A stretch of DNA of 20,339 bases from an uncultured Collinsella sp. (GTDB lineage: Bacteria; Actinomycetota; Coriobacteriia; Coriobacteriales; Coriobacteriaceae): positions 1 through 20,339 of the forward strand of contig CABUVH010000015.1 in NCBI GenBank assembly GCA_902494935.1, in the 5' to 3' direction. A program made the translations under genes and the position numbers. The notes beneath the pieces are model-generated. The model ran no database searches. It was given only the letters and a program-made list of their open reading frames with translations, and had not been told where the DNA came from. The stretch's first letter is position 1. Every line of letters begins with the position of its first letter. Positions 1-7,564 of the stretch are shown in pieces.

Positions 1-72
1 ATGGGCAAGGCCGAGTACGGCCGCGCCGCTGCCGCCGAGGCTCCTGTCGACGCCGAGGCTGCCAAGGCCTAG
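1..72 (+). CDS. 3' end of an unidentified gene (partial)
   Basis: Frame 1 is open from the first base to a TAG at 70-72 and encodes 23 residues of an Ala/Glu-rich tail ending EAAKA. A strong intrinsic terminator starts 40 bases later, so this is probably the true end of a transcribed gene running in from the left. The ATG at position 1 need not be a start codon. Charged, alanine-rich tails of this kind are common on ribosomal and other abundant proteins of high-GC Actinomycetota, but the fragment is too short to name. Confidence 0.55.
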   Translation: MGKAEYGRAAAAEAPVDAEAAKA

Positions 73-111
73 TCGGTCGGACGGGTTGAATCTCCCATCC
101 ATTTGACTCGG

Positions 112-150
112 AAAGACCGGGTCCGCGACTTCGCGGGCTCGGTCTTTTTT
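112..150 (+). terminator. Intrinsic terminator of the upstream gene
   Basis: Bases 112-127 (AAAGACCGGGTCCGCG) pair with 132-147 with one G-T wobble, leaving a four-base loop (ACTT). The stem runs straight into a T-run at 145-150. The GC-rich stem, tight loop and T tail are all present. Confidence 0.9.
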
Positions 151-255
151 CATGCAAAAGCGGGTGACGCTCGAGTGCTCTCGCAGATGTTTTGCGTGGA
201 TAAGGGCGCGCGTTGTACCATATAGACGTATATGTGTGCATATGAAAGGGGCCCC

Positions 256-2439
256 GTGGCCAAGACGGTATATTCCGATAACCAAAATAATGTCGATGCT
301 CTGGCTGAGCGTCTGAGCAGCCAGACATCGCTTTCTGCTGAGCGTGCCAAGCTGGTTGCTTACGACCTGCTTTGCCGCAAGGCGCTCAAGATCAAGTCGA
401 GCGCGCTGGCGCAAATTTTCCGCTCCGTCGATAAGGAATGTGACACCAAGGCGATGCGCGATGAACTTATCGCGGCAAATATCGTGACCAAGATCGAGGG
501 TAGCGGCATTAACGGGCGCCCGGCGTTCTATACCATCAATGCCGAGATCCGCGATGCCCAGGAGCAGCCTGCCGAGTCCGTCGAGGATTTTGTCGTCGAG
601 GATTCCGCTGACGTGCCTGCTGTGGAAGAAACTGCTCCGCGTGAGCATGTCGATACCGATGAGTTGCTCGATGAGAACGTCGTGCGTGCCTTTACGGCCA
701 AGGCAGGACGCGGCGGTTTTGGCGGGGGTGGCAAGCGCGATGCGCAGCGCCGCGCCCAGCAGGAGCGCTTCCGTCGCGCCGTTGCTCAAAAGGGTGAGAC
801 GGATGCCGAGGCTGTTGAGACCGAGGTTGCTGCCGAGTCGCAGAAGCCCACGAAGGAGCAAAAGCCCGTGGAGGCCCAAGAGCCCAAGCGCCGTCGCGGT
901 GCTCACTTTAAGGCTGCACAGCAGGATGCCGCGCGTGAGGTTGAAGAGTCTTCTGAGGTTGCAGACGATGTTGAGGAGTCTGCCAAGAAGGCTCCGGGTT
1001 CATGCCGTCCCGGACGTGGTTTTGCGGGGCGCGCGTATCCCGTAAGGCGTCAGGAGAAGAGCGAGCCGGCTTCGACCACTCAGGGCGAGAAGGACGAGAA
1101 GACCGTTGAGCCGGCGGCTCGCGAGCAGAAGCCTGTTGAGCCGCAGCTTGAGGTTGATGCCGAGGCCAAGGGCCAGCAGCCTACTGATGAGCAGGCGGAG
1201 CAGGGCGCGTCGAGCAAGCCTCGCCGCCGTCGCCATCGTGGGGGCCGCAGTTCCCATGCCGAGACTGCAACCGAGAAGACCACGCCGCAGAACGAGGATG
1301 CGAAGGCCGAGGTTTCTTCGGGGCAGCCTAAGCGCCAGCCGGCGAAGGAGAGCAAGTCCGTTCGTCCGCAGAAGCAGGCGTCTATGCCGAAGCACGAGCG
1401 CAATTCCCAGGGCGATTCTAAGCGCAAGTCTCAGAAGAAGCCGGAGTCTGCCGCAGCAGATACTGCTGCCCAGCAGCCCAAGTCGTCCGTCCACGGCGAG
1501 GTCTCGGCGTTTGCTCTTGCCCGCGTTTTAGGCAGGCAGCTGCTCAAAGTTGTCCCTACGCCTACGGCGCTCTCTAAGATCAAGGAGCAGCAGACACAGA
1601 TCGTAAAGGTCGAGGGCAAGGACGGCAAAAAGGCTCCGCAACGCACTCAGCACAACGAGATGTCCAACCGCAAGATTGCCGAGGAAATCGCAATCATCCA
1701 GGCTTGGATCGAGCAGAACCGAGGTGCCGATACGCCGGTTGCCTCGCGCCGCCAGCGTGCCTACCAGATCTTTAACGACGAGAAGGCTTTTGACGGCAAG
1801 CACGGTGAGCGCCTGATCAGGCGTATGACCGAAAAGGGCATCAGCATGCAGGCGATCAAGGTCGCTCCCAATCGCCCCGTGCACTTTACGGGTTTCTTTA
1901 CGCTGGGCGCCGACAAGCCGTTCATTATGGTCGAGAACCTGGATACCTATGACGAGATCGTCAAGCTCCTGCGCGGACGCAAACATGCCAAGCTCTTTGG
2001 CATCAAGGTGGGCGGCGTGATTTTTGGCGGCGGCTGCAAGGCGAGCGTCTCGCACGCACTGGATGATTATCTGGCCGAGATTGGCTATCGCTTTAACTAC
2101 GTCTACTACGTGGGCGATATCGATCGCGAGGGCGCGCGCATCGTCGAGCAGGCTCGCAATGCCAATGTGGTTGAGATTCGCCTGCATGCCGGCATGTACC
2201 GCGCCATGCTCGCCGAGCATAAGCGTCGCATGAAGGCCGGCGGCGAGTGCGAGCCCGCGGCTGCCAACCAGGGCGTGCCGCAGAACCTGGCAGCGACGAT
2301 CAAGGATCTGCCCATGGTTACGCGCGTGCAGTTCCGCAACGTGCTACGTGAAGGCGGGCGCATTCCGCAGGAGATTCTGATGACCGCCGACTATCGGGAT
2401 GGCGACTCGGGAAGCTTCGACCGCATGCTCAACAACTAG
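256..2439 (+). CDS. JetD-like (DUF2220) Toprim protein with winged-helix N-terminus and long disordered linker
   Basis: The product is 727 aa from GTG at 256, preceded by AAAGGGG six bases upstream. The in-frame ATG at 232 has no ribosome site. Residues 1-95 look like a winged-helix domain. Residues 95-410 are low complexity, rich in Lys, Arg, Glu, Gln, Pro and Ala, with recurring EQKPVE-type motifs. Residues 415-727 resemble the end of Wadjet JetD: RAYQIFNDEKAF (501-512) matches the R..IFgdEK motif, VENLDTYDE (559-567) carries the candidate Toprim Glu560, GGGC is at 591-594, YVGDIDREG carries Asp621 and Asp623, and RIPQE (702-706) recalls the C-terminal RLEQE motif. JetD is the Topo VI-A-like nuclease of the SMC-like Wadjet system that cleaves plasmids. 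No JetA, JetB or JetC gene is visible, and the long linker is unlike canonical JetD. The role is unknown; a DNA-binding or DNA-cleaving protein is inferred from family resemblance only. Confidence 0.8.
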   Translation: MAKTVYSDNQNNVDALAERLSSQTSLSAERAKLVAYDLLCRKALKIKSSALAQIFRSVDKECDTKAMRDELIAANIVTKIEGSGINGRPAFYTINAEIRDAQEQPAESVEDFVVEDSADVPAVEETAPREHVDTDELLDENVVRAFTAKAGRGGFGGGGKRDAQRRAQQERFRRAVAQKGETDAEAVETEVAAESQKPTKEQKPVEAQEPKRRRGAHFKAAQQDAAREVEESSEVADDVEESAKKAPGSCRPGRGFAGRAYPVRRQEKSEPASTTQGEKDEKTVEPAAREQKPVEPQLEVDAEAKGQQPTDEQAEQGASSKPRRRRHRGGRSSHAETATEKTTPQNEDAKAEVSSGQPKRQPAKESKSVRPQKQASMPKHERNSQGDSKRKSQKKPESAAADTAAQQPKSSVHGEVSAFALARVLGRQLLKVVPTPTALSKIKEQQTQIVKVEGKDGKKAPQRTQHNEMSNRKIAEEIAIIQAWIEQNRGADTPVASRRQRAYQIFNDEKAFDGKHGERLIRRMTEKGISMQAIKVAPNRPVHFTGFFTLGADKPFIMVENLDTYDEIVKLLRGRKHAKLFGIKVGGVIFGGGCKASVSHALDDYLAEIGYRFNYVYYVGDIDREGARIVEQARNANVVEIRLHAGMYRAMLAEHKRRMKAGGECEPAAANQGVPQNLAATIKDLPMVTRVQFRNVLREGGRIPQEILMTADYRDGDSGSFDRMLNN

Positions 2440-2446
2440 GGCGTTC

Positions 2447-2583
2447 GGCCCCGGGAGAGCGGGGACACCGGCTTAGGTTTCCTGCTCTACAGTCCTGCTC
2501 ACGACGGAGGCCACATTAAGTGGCCTCCTGTTCGTGCGGAACTCGCGATAAACCTAAGCCGGTGTCCCCGCTCTCCCGGGGCC
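2447..2583. repeat. 34-bp perfect inverted repeat flanking an inner palindrome (MITE-like or bidirectional terminator)
   Basis: Bases 2447-2480 (starting GGCCCCGGGAGAGC, ending GGCTTAGGTTT) are the exact reverse complement of 2550-2583. The 69 bases between them hold a second hairpin: GGAGGCCAC (2506-2514), loop ATTAA, GTGGCCTCC (2520-2528), with weaker pairing outside it. The element begins eight bases after the stop codon of the JetD-like gene. It could terminate transcription, although there is no T-run, or be a small non-autonomous mobile element. No target-site duplication is evident. Confidence 0.8.
2481..2528. repeat. Inner palindromic repeat, copy 1
   Basis: AGTCCTGC..GACG.AGGCCACATTA at 2491-2518 matches 20312-20339 at 25 of 28 positions without gaps. 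A related CCTGCTC precedes both copies. This copy continues into the complementary GTGGCCTCC, closing a hairpin. The similarity starts exactly where the outer 34-bp arm ends, so the arms appear to bracket this unit. Confidence 0.7.
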
Positions 2584-2728
2584 TGCGGCTACTTGGTTGT
2601 CGCATGCGGCTCGCTTTTCGGAACAGGGCTGATAATTCTAGATGCAAGGCGCTCTTGGTCGTTATGGGCCTGGGGCGTCTGTCTTATATAGGTAGATTCC
2701 TTGCGGGTTCGAATCCCTCCGCTTGCCC
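2584..2728 (+). other. Noncoding stretch with tRNA-like T-arm remnant and degenerate terminator copy
   Basis: No gene is supported here. GGGTTCGAATCCCTCCG at 2705-2721 is the exact inverted copy of the T-arm region of the tRNA-Gln gene (2786-2802). It sits on the opposite strand and is followed by CTTGCCCA, which resembles a tRNA 3' end. No good D-arm, anticodon arm or matching 5' acceptor strand is found. Bases 2646-2680 resemble the tRNA-Gln terminator at 2734-2768 (24 of 35 identical, including CGTTATGG). This may be debris of a duplicated or recombined tRNA locus. Confidence 0.4.
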
Positions 2729-2767
2729 ACAAGAAAGCGCCCTGGGCCGTTATGGACTCAGGGCGCT
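2729..2767 (-). terminator. Intrinsic terminator after tRNA-Gln
   Basis: Read on the minus strand, AGCGCCCTG (2767-2759) pairs perfectly with CAGGGCGCT (2744-2736) and is followed by TTTCTTG. It lies ten bases past the tRNA CCA end and would end any transcript running through the peptidoglycan-binding gene and the tRNA. Confidence 0.8.
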
Positions 2768-2776
2768 CAATTTTAA

Positions 2777-2851
2777 TGGCTGGGACGGAGGGATTCGAAC
2801 CCCCAACAGCCGGCACCAAAAACCGGAGTTCTACCGTTGAACTACGTCCCA
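2777..2851 (-). tRNA. tRNA-Gln (anticodon TTG)
   Basis: On the minus strand the gene starts TGGGACG and closes with CGTCCCA plus discriminator G and an encoded CCA (2779-2777), giving a perfect seven-pair acceptor stem. The D-stem is GTTC/GAAC, the anticodon stem CCGGT/GCCGG (one wobble) with loop TTTTGGT, so the anticodon is TTG and reads CAA. The T-arm contains GGTTCGAATCC. It lies 38 bases downstream of the peptidoglycan-binding gene on the same strand with no clear terminator between, so the two may be co-transcribed. Confidence 0.97.
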
Positions 2852-2889
2852 ATGTGTGGTGTTGCCCAAAAGCAACTCGTTTAGTTTAC

Positions 2890-3795
2890 CTAATCTGCGA
2901 GGGCATCGCAAACGCCATCGAGCAGGCGTACGGCGAGTGTCTGCGCGTCGCTGGCCGTGAAGGTGCCGTTGTAGCGCGTCATGCCCGTTAGCTCAATGCG
3001 AATGCGTGCCGGCTTCTGCTGCGCGGCGACATTGGCAGTGCGGATGCGCTGGGCCAGGTTGTGGCACTCGGCGAGGGCAATCGTGGCGCGCGGTGCGGCG
3101 TCGGCGGGCAGCTCGTCGCTTGCAATCTCGAGCACCAGGTCAACGTCGGTTGGGACCTCGGAGTCGCAGAGCATCATGCCGCTGTTGTCGGTCGTTGCCG
3201 TGGCGATATTCCACATACGCGACGCAACACTGCGTGCGATGGGGTCCTCGCCGATAACGGCAATCTGAAAGCGCTCGAGCACGTTGGCGGCGCGAGCAAA
3301 ACCGATGCGGGACTCGGCTTCGGTGACCGAGGGCTTGCCCTCCCACACATGGTGCAGGCGGTTGATGTAGGCGTAGGTGTCCTGGAAGGCCATGCCGTCG
3401 GCAAACAGGCCGACATTTTCCTGGAACTGCTGCAGGGCGGCCTCGGTATGCGGACCAAAGTAGCCGTCGTCTTCGCCACAGGCAAAGCCCAAAACGTTGA
3501 GAGCGCGCTGCAGGGCCTGCACATCGGCGCCATGGAAATTGGGCATGCGCAGATAGAGGGTGCGGTCGCCCAGCTTATACGAAGCGTCTACAAGGGCGCT
3601 CCAACAGGGGATATCGACGGCATGACCGGCAGCAAGGCCGCTGTCGAGCCTGAAGGTGCTGACGGCCTGCTCAGTGGTGGCTCCAAAGTACTTGTCGGTG
3701 ACTTCGGCGGCATCAATCGTGTAGCCGAGCTGCAGGAGACGAGACTGCACGTCCTCGACGGCTGCTCCTTGCATGCCCGTTGTAATAGGTTCCAT
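2890..3795 (-). CDS. Peptidoglycan-binding protein with two PG_binding_1 repeats and a degenerate amidase-like C-terminus
   Basis: The product is 301 aa. The ATG at 3795 has GAAAGGGG seven bases upstream. Residues 5-70 and 84-147 are two PG_binding_1 repeats, each with the G..V..LQ..L..LGY....DG.FG..T..A+..FQ pattern (for example GYFGPHTEAALQQFQ at 111-125). No signal peptide or membrane segment is visible, so it may stay in the cytoplasm or leave by an unknown route. Residues 165-300 could be an amidase_3 fold that has lost its catalytic residues: the usual DPGHGG, Glu and SIH.N zinc motifs are absent, while alternating strand and helix patterns (FQIAVIGED, VDLVLEIASDE) remain. Two such repeats plus an amidase domain is the layout of actinobacterial CwlM, a regulator of peptidoglycan synthesis. 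A CwlM-like regulatory role is inference. The repeats are confident; the C-terminal assignment is not. Confidence 0.85.
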   Translation of the reverse strand: MEPITTGMQGAAVEDVQSRLLQLGYTIDAAEVTDKYFGATTEQAVSTFRLDSGLAAGHAVDIPCWSALVDASYKLGDRTLYLRMPNFHGADVQALQRALNVLGFACGEDDGYFGPHTEAALQQFQENVGLFADGMAFQDTYAYINRLHHVWEGKPSVTEAESRIGFARAANVLERFQIAVIGEDPIARSVASRMWNIATATTDNSGMMLCDSEVPTDVDLVLEIASDELPADAAPRATIALAECHNLAQRIRTANVAAQQKPARIRIELTGMTRYNGTFTASDAQTLAVRLLDGVCDALAD

Positions 3796-3933
3796 GAACG
3801 AACCCCTTTCGGCGTACCATTCGTACTATTTGAGCGTCTGTCGGATAGACAACGCAAAGGGATGCATAAACATGCACTCAACAGTGTAGCAAGTTGTGCC
3901 TAAATACGCTGCTGACAGGTTTTATAACCCCCG

Positions 3934-4959
3934 TTAGTTAAGGCGCTCCACAAAGAAATCTGCCATGGAGAGGAACAGCTCGCGTGCGTGCGGATCAAGC
4001 TCAACGTTCTCGATGGCCGCTTTGGCCTTAGCGGTCAGGTCGAGCGCGTAAGTGTGGGCGTAATCGATGGAGCCGGTCTCCTGGAAGATCTCCACGGCGC
4101 GTGTGAGCTGCGCGGGATCATCGGTGCCTGAGGAAAGAATCGCCTCGACCTCGTCGTGGTGGCGCTCATCAGAGAGGGCGTGTACGGCGACAAGCGTGCG
4201 CTTGCCCTCGGTGATGTCGGTGCGGAAGTCCTTGTTGGCGGCTTCCTTAGTGCCGACAAGGTTGAGCAGGTCGTCCTGAATCTGAAAGGCGAGGCCTGTG
4301 TGCAGGCCAAAGGCGCGCAGCGCTTCGATTTGCTCATCGCTGCCGCCGCCGATAATGGCTCCGGTGGCAAGCGGCGTGGCTCCGCTGTAAAACGCGGTCT
4401 TGTGCGTCGCCATGTCCAGGTAGTCATCAACCGAGATATCAAAGCGCCCGTCACGGACCCAACCCAGGTCGAGCGCTTGGCCCTCGATGGTGCGGACGAT
4501 CATCTCGGTAAGCTCGTGGAGCACGCGCAGCTTCACGTCGGACTCCAGCGTAGGGTCGTCGAGAACCGTCTTGGTGACCATGGTGAGCGCCAGGTCGCCA
4601 CAATTGATGGCAAGGCCCGTGCCCTCGGTAAGGTGCATGCAGGGCTTGCCTCGACGAAGCTGTCCGTTGTCGGCGATGTCGTCGTGGATCAGCGCGCCCG
4701 ACTGGAAATGCTCGATGGCTGCCGCGGCGCTGCGGGCGCTCTCAAAGCTACCGCCCACTGCGGTTGCGGCGAGCATGCAGATAAGCGGGCGGTGGCGCTT
4801 GCCGGCGTTGGCCGTAAAAGCCGAGAGCGGCGCATACAGGTAGCGCTCGATATCGGCAGAGGTCGCCTGTCCGTCAAAGAACGTGGCCAGATAGTCGTTA
4901 ATCTGGTCAAAGTGCTGGGCTAAAAAGCTGGTAAACGGACTGGACACGGGTTCTCGCAT
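3934..4959 (-). CDS. Polyprenyl (isoprenyl) diphosphate synthase
   Basis: This is a trans-isoprenyl diphosphate synthase that condenses isopentenyl diphosphate onto an allylic primer in the cytoplasm. With the start at 4959 it is 341 aa. It shows GKRHRP (53-58), the first Asp-rich motif DDIAD (93-97) followed by LRRGKP, and the second motif QIQDDLLN (226-233), where Asn replaces the usual last Asp, then GKRT. Residues just before the first motif are small (G-A), with no aromatic block, which would allow products longer than C15; the exact chain length cannot be read. The start is uncertain: ATG at 4998 adds 13 residues but has no ribosome site, ATG at 4959 has only AGAAAG close by, and a GTG at 4947 is also possible. 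Its minus-strand neighbour is the peptidoglycan-binding gene, 138 bases downstream. A role in lipid-carrier or quinone side-chain synthesis is plausible. Confidence 0.92.
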   Translation of the reverse strand: MREPVSSPFTSFLAQHFDQINDYLATFFDGQATSADIERYLYAPLSAFTANAGKRHRPLICMLAATAVGGSFESARSAAAAIEHFQSGALIHDDIADNGQLRRGKPCMHLTEGTGLAINCGDLALTMVTKTVLDDPTLESDVKLRVLHELTEMIVRTIEGQALDLGWVRDGRFDISVDDYLDMATHKTAFYSGATPLATGAIIGGGSDEQIEALRAFGLHTGLAFQIQDDLLNLVGTKEAANKDFRTDITEGKRTLVAVHALSDERHHDEVEAILSSGTDDPAQLTRAVEIFQETGSIDYAHTYALDLTAKAKAAIENVELDPHARELFLSMADFFVERLN

Positions 4960-5072
4960 TCTTTCTGAGGTTGCATTGATGCAATATGCAGACAACATAT
5001 TGCCACATCAGGGCGTTTGGCGCGGCAGTTTTGGCGATTTAGGACAACGGGCGTGCGTTTGATGGAGCGCGC

Positions 5073-7523
5073 CTAAATCAGCCTAAAATGCTCGAGCGCC
5101 GCAACGACACCGTCGTGATCGACGGTGTCGGTCACGTAATCGGCCTTATCCTTGAGATAGTCCGGTGCGTTGCCCATCGCAATGCCGACATCGACGGCGT
5201 TCATCAGCGAGACGTCATTGCTGGCGTCGCCGATGCCGTATACGGTTCCGTGGTGGGGATCGAGGGCGTCGAGTACAGACTGGATGCCCCCGCGCTTCGT
5301 GCATTCGCGGGGCGAGATTTCGGTTACCTCGAGTTCGAGCTCGTTAAAGCACAGCAGCGGCTCAAGTGCCTTATCTTGAGCGATGCGGTTGGCGAGCGAT
5401 GTAGACATCAAGATCTTGTAGGCACTGTAATGTTGCAGCTGCGTGACTGCGTCGCCCAGGGTGCGCGCGTATCCGGGAGTATCGGGGGCATCGATACTCA
5501 TGCGCACGACACCGTTAAGACCCTCAAAGCGGATGACCTCGCCCGACTGCTCAAGATAGGGGGCAAGGCGCTGCAGCATGCCGGGCGTCATCGCCAAATC
5601 GCGAATCACGTGTCCCTCAAGTTCGACATAGCCACCCGCGAGGCAGACGATGCCGGTCCAGGGCAGCTCGAGCAGCTTTGGATGGATGCAGCTGAGGGTG
5701 CGCCCTGTGCAGATAAAGGCCATGTTGCCGTTTGCGGCGAAATCGCGGATTGCCTGCGAAACCGCCTCGTTGGGATAGGGGGAGAGGTCCCGCTCGTCTT
5801 CGGGAAGGTCTTGGGCGAGCCTGGGGTCTTGCCAGGCGAGCGTTCCGTCGATATCGAAGAAGCAGATATCGCCGCGCTTATGGGCTGCGCTGGCGGCAGG
5901 GGAGGCCGAGGTGGTGGGCACAAATTCCGGCTCGAGGCCCATGATCTGGTCAAAATGCTCTTTAACGCGGGGAACGGAGATGCCGATGACCACCTGGGCG
6001 GTCTTGCCCGTAATGATGAGGCCCTTGGCGCCCACCGCGACAAACGACGCGTTATCTGCAACGATGGAAGGGTCTGCGACCTCGACGCGCAGGCGCGTGG
6101 CGCAGTTGGTTGCGCCCACGATATTGCCAACGCCACCTAAAAGCTGAATTACCCGCTCAGCGAGGACGTGATCTTGATCGGATCGACTATCGACCTCGTC
6201 ATTGGGGGATTGCTCTTTGGCAAAGTCGCTTCCCGTTAAACAATCGATTGCCGCGCGATTGGCAACATGATCCTCGCGGCCCGGTGTCTTAAGGTCATAG
6301 ACCAAGATGAGTGCTCGAAAACTAACAAAAAAGATGAGGCTAAAGGCAAGGCCGATACCGAGCGCCAAAAGATAGGCACCGGCATGCGTGCGCATGAGCG
6401 GAATAAAGTTGAAGGCTGCCATCTCCATGAGGCCGCCCGAGAAGATGCCGACGATGCCAAAGAGATTCATGGTTGTGGCAAGGCAAGACGATAAGACGGC
6501 GTAGAGCAAAAAGAGCCCGGGGTGGGTGAACATAAAGAGAAACTCGAGTGGCTCGGTAACGCCGCAAACCACCGAGGCGACGATGGCGGGCAAAAGGATG
6601 ACCTTAAGGCCGGCGCGGCGCTCTGGTTTTGCGGTGGAGTAGAACGCGGCTGCGATGGCGGGAAGGCCAAAGAGCTTGACCCAGCCGGTGGCGGTAAAAC
6701 CGGCCCACGGCGCAAGTTCATTAAGGGGGCGCGTGCTATGGGAGAGGATGGGGAGCAAGCTGCTCCACGTGGCGTAGATGCCGTCGTTAATGACCAGGTT
6801 GTCGTAGTAGATCGGCATGTAGAGCAGGTGGTGCAGCCCCATGGGCTCGAGCGCTCGCTCCAAAAGCACAAAGATGCCCACGCCAAAGGGGCCGACGCTC
6901 GTAAGTGCATGGCGCAGCGTTTCGGTCATTGCGTATACGGAGGGCACGATGGCGGCCGAGATAGCGGCAAGGGCAAACACGGCAAAAAAGCTGATGAGGT
7001 AGACCAGCGAGGAGCCCGAGAAGGTGCCGAGCCAATCGGGAACCTTGGCATCGTAGAAGCGGTCATGGATGGCGACGACGGTTGCCGATACCGCCAGCGG
7101 GCCGATAATGCCGGTGTCGAGCGTCTTGATGCCGTCGATGATGGTGATGCCGCTAGCGGAGGTCAAAGACGACGGGTACTTAAGTCCAAGATTGTCTCCG
7201 CTCAGCTTAATGATCTCGCTCAAAAAGAAGCAGTAGGCAAAATAGGCGACGAGAGCCTCGAGGCAGCAACGAGCCGGTTGTTTTTGGGCAAGACCGATGG
7301 GCAGCGCTACGGCAAAAAGGAGCGGGAGGCGTTTAAAGACCGTCCACGAGCCGCGCTGGATGATGGTCCAAAAAGCGTACCAAGGGGTTCCGTATACGGC
7401 GAGATCGCCGACGATGTCCGCAGTCGTTGCGAGAGCGGAGACGCCGACCATGAGGCCTGATATAGAAAACAGCATGGCGGGCGCGAACATTGCCCCGCCA
7501 AAGCGTTGGATTTTTTGCAGCAT
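5073..7523 (-). CDS. PTS alpha-glucoside permease EIIC-EIIB fused to a Cof-type HAD phosphatase
   Basis: The product is 816 aa. The ATG at 7523 has GGAAGG six bases upstream. Residues 1-410 form a glucose-superfamily EIIC membrane domain with about ten hydrophobic segments and the signature GVTEPLEF (321-328). Residues 451-530 are EIIB with phospho-cysteine Cys474 in NCATRLR. After a Ser/Ala/Pro linker (535-548), residues 551-816 are a class IIB HAD hydrolase: DIDGT (nucleophile Asp557, Asp559), CTGR (Thr606), a Lys at 743, and GDASND (Asp766, Asp770). EIICB permeases of this type (MalX, AglA, GlvC) phosphorylate maltose, trehalose or related sugars during uptake. The HAD part could dephosphorylate the imported sugar-phosphate inside the cell. 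No EIIA is present, so it must act in trans. The gene is divergent from the treR-like gene, with two operator-like sites between them. A permease-phosphatase fusion is unusual, and no stop or frameshift separates the parts. Substrate is unproven. Confidence 0.93.
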   Translation of the reverse strand: MLQKIQRFGGAMFAPAMLFSISGLMVGVSALATTADIVGDLAVYGTPWYAFWTIIQRGSWTVFKRLPLLFAVALPIGLAQKQPARCCLEALVAYFAYCFFLSEIIKLSGDNLGLKYPSSLTSASGITIIDGIKTLDTGIIGPLAVSATVVAIHDRFYDAKVPDWLGTFSGSSLVYLISFFAVFALAAISAAIVPSVYAMTETLRHALTSVGPFGVGIFVLLERALEPMGLHHLLYMPIYYDNLVINDGIYATWSSLLPILSHSTRPLNELAPWAGFTATGWVKLFGLPAIAAAFYSTAKPERRAGLKVILLPAIVASVVCGVTEPLEFLFMFTHPGLFLLYAVLSSCLATTMNLFGIVGIFSGGLMEMAAFNFIPLMRTHAGAYLLALGIGLAFSLIFFVSFRALILVYDLKTPGREDHVANRAAIDCLTGSDFAKEQSPNDEVDSRSDQDHVLAERVIQLLGGVGNIVGATNCATRLRVEVADPSIVADNASFVAVGAKGLIITGKTAQVVIGISVPRVKEHFDQIMGLEPEFVPTTSASPAASAAHKRGDICFFDIDGTLAWQDPRLAQDLPEDERDLSPYPNEAVSQAIRDFAANGNMAFICTGRTLSCIHPKLLELPWTGIVCLAGGYVELEGHVIRDLAMTPGMLQRLAPYLEQSGEVIRFEGLNGVVRMSIDAPDTPGYARTLGDAVTQLQHYSAYKILMSTSLANRIAQDKALEPLLCFNELELEVTEISPRECTKRGGIQSVLDALDPHHGTVYGIGDASNDVSLMNAVDVGIAMGNAPDYLKDKADYVTDTVDHDGVVAALEHFRLI

Positions 7524-7564
7524 GTTCTGCCTTCCGAATATCGAGGCGCGTTGCGCGTGGGGAA

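Noticed and set aside
232..255. ATG 232 as the start of the JetD-like gene
   Set aside because: No ribosome site precedes it, whereas GTG 256 has AAAGGGG at the right distance and begins a more typical AKTVYSDN N-terminus.
2643..2729. A second functional tRNA on the plus strand
   Set aside because: The T-arm is good, but the acceptor pairing fails after five pairs, the T-stem has a mismatch, there is no D-arm or clear anticodon arm, and the discriminator and CCA do not line up.
5036..5079. Terminator after the PTS fusion gene
   Set aside because: GATTTAGG/CCTAAATC is a perfect 8-bp inverted repeat, but it includes the stop codon, is AT-rich with a 28-base loop, and has no T-run.
5800..5940. 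Frameshift or stop separating the PTS and HAD parts
   Set aside because: The frame is open throughout. The join is a Ser/Ala/Pro linker and no ribosome site plus start codon was seen for a separate HAD gene.
5088..6140. 350-codon plus-strand open frame
   Set aside because: It is antisense to the HAD and EIIB parts of the PTS fusion, with no recognisable domain.
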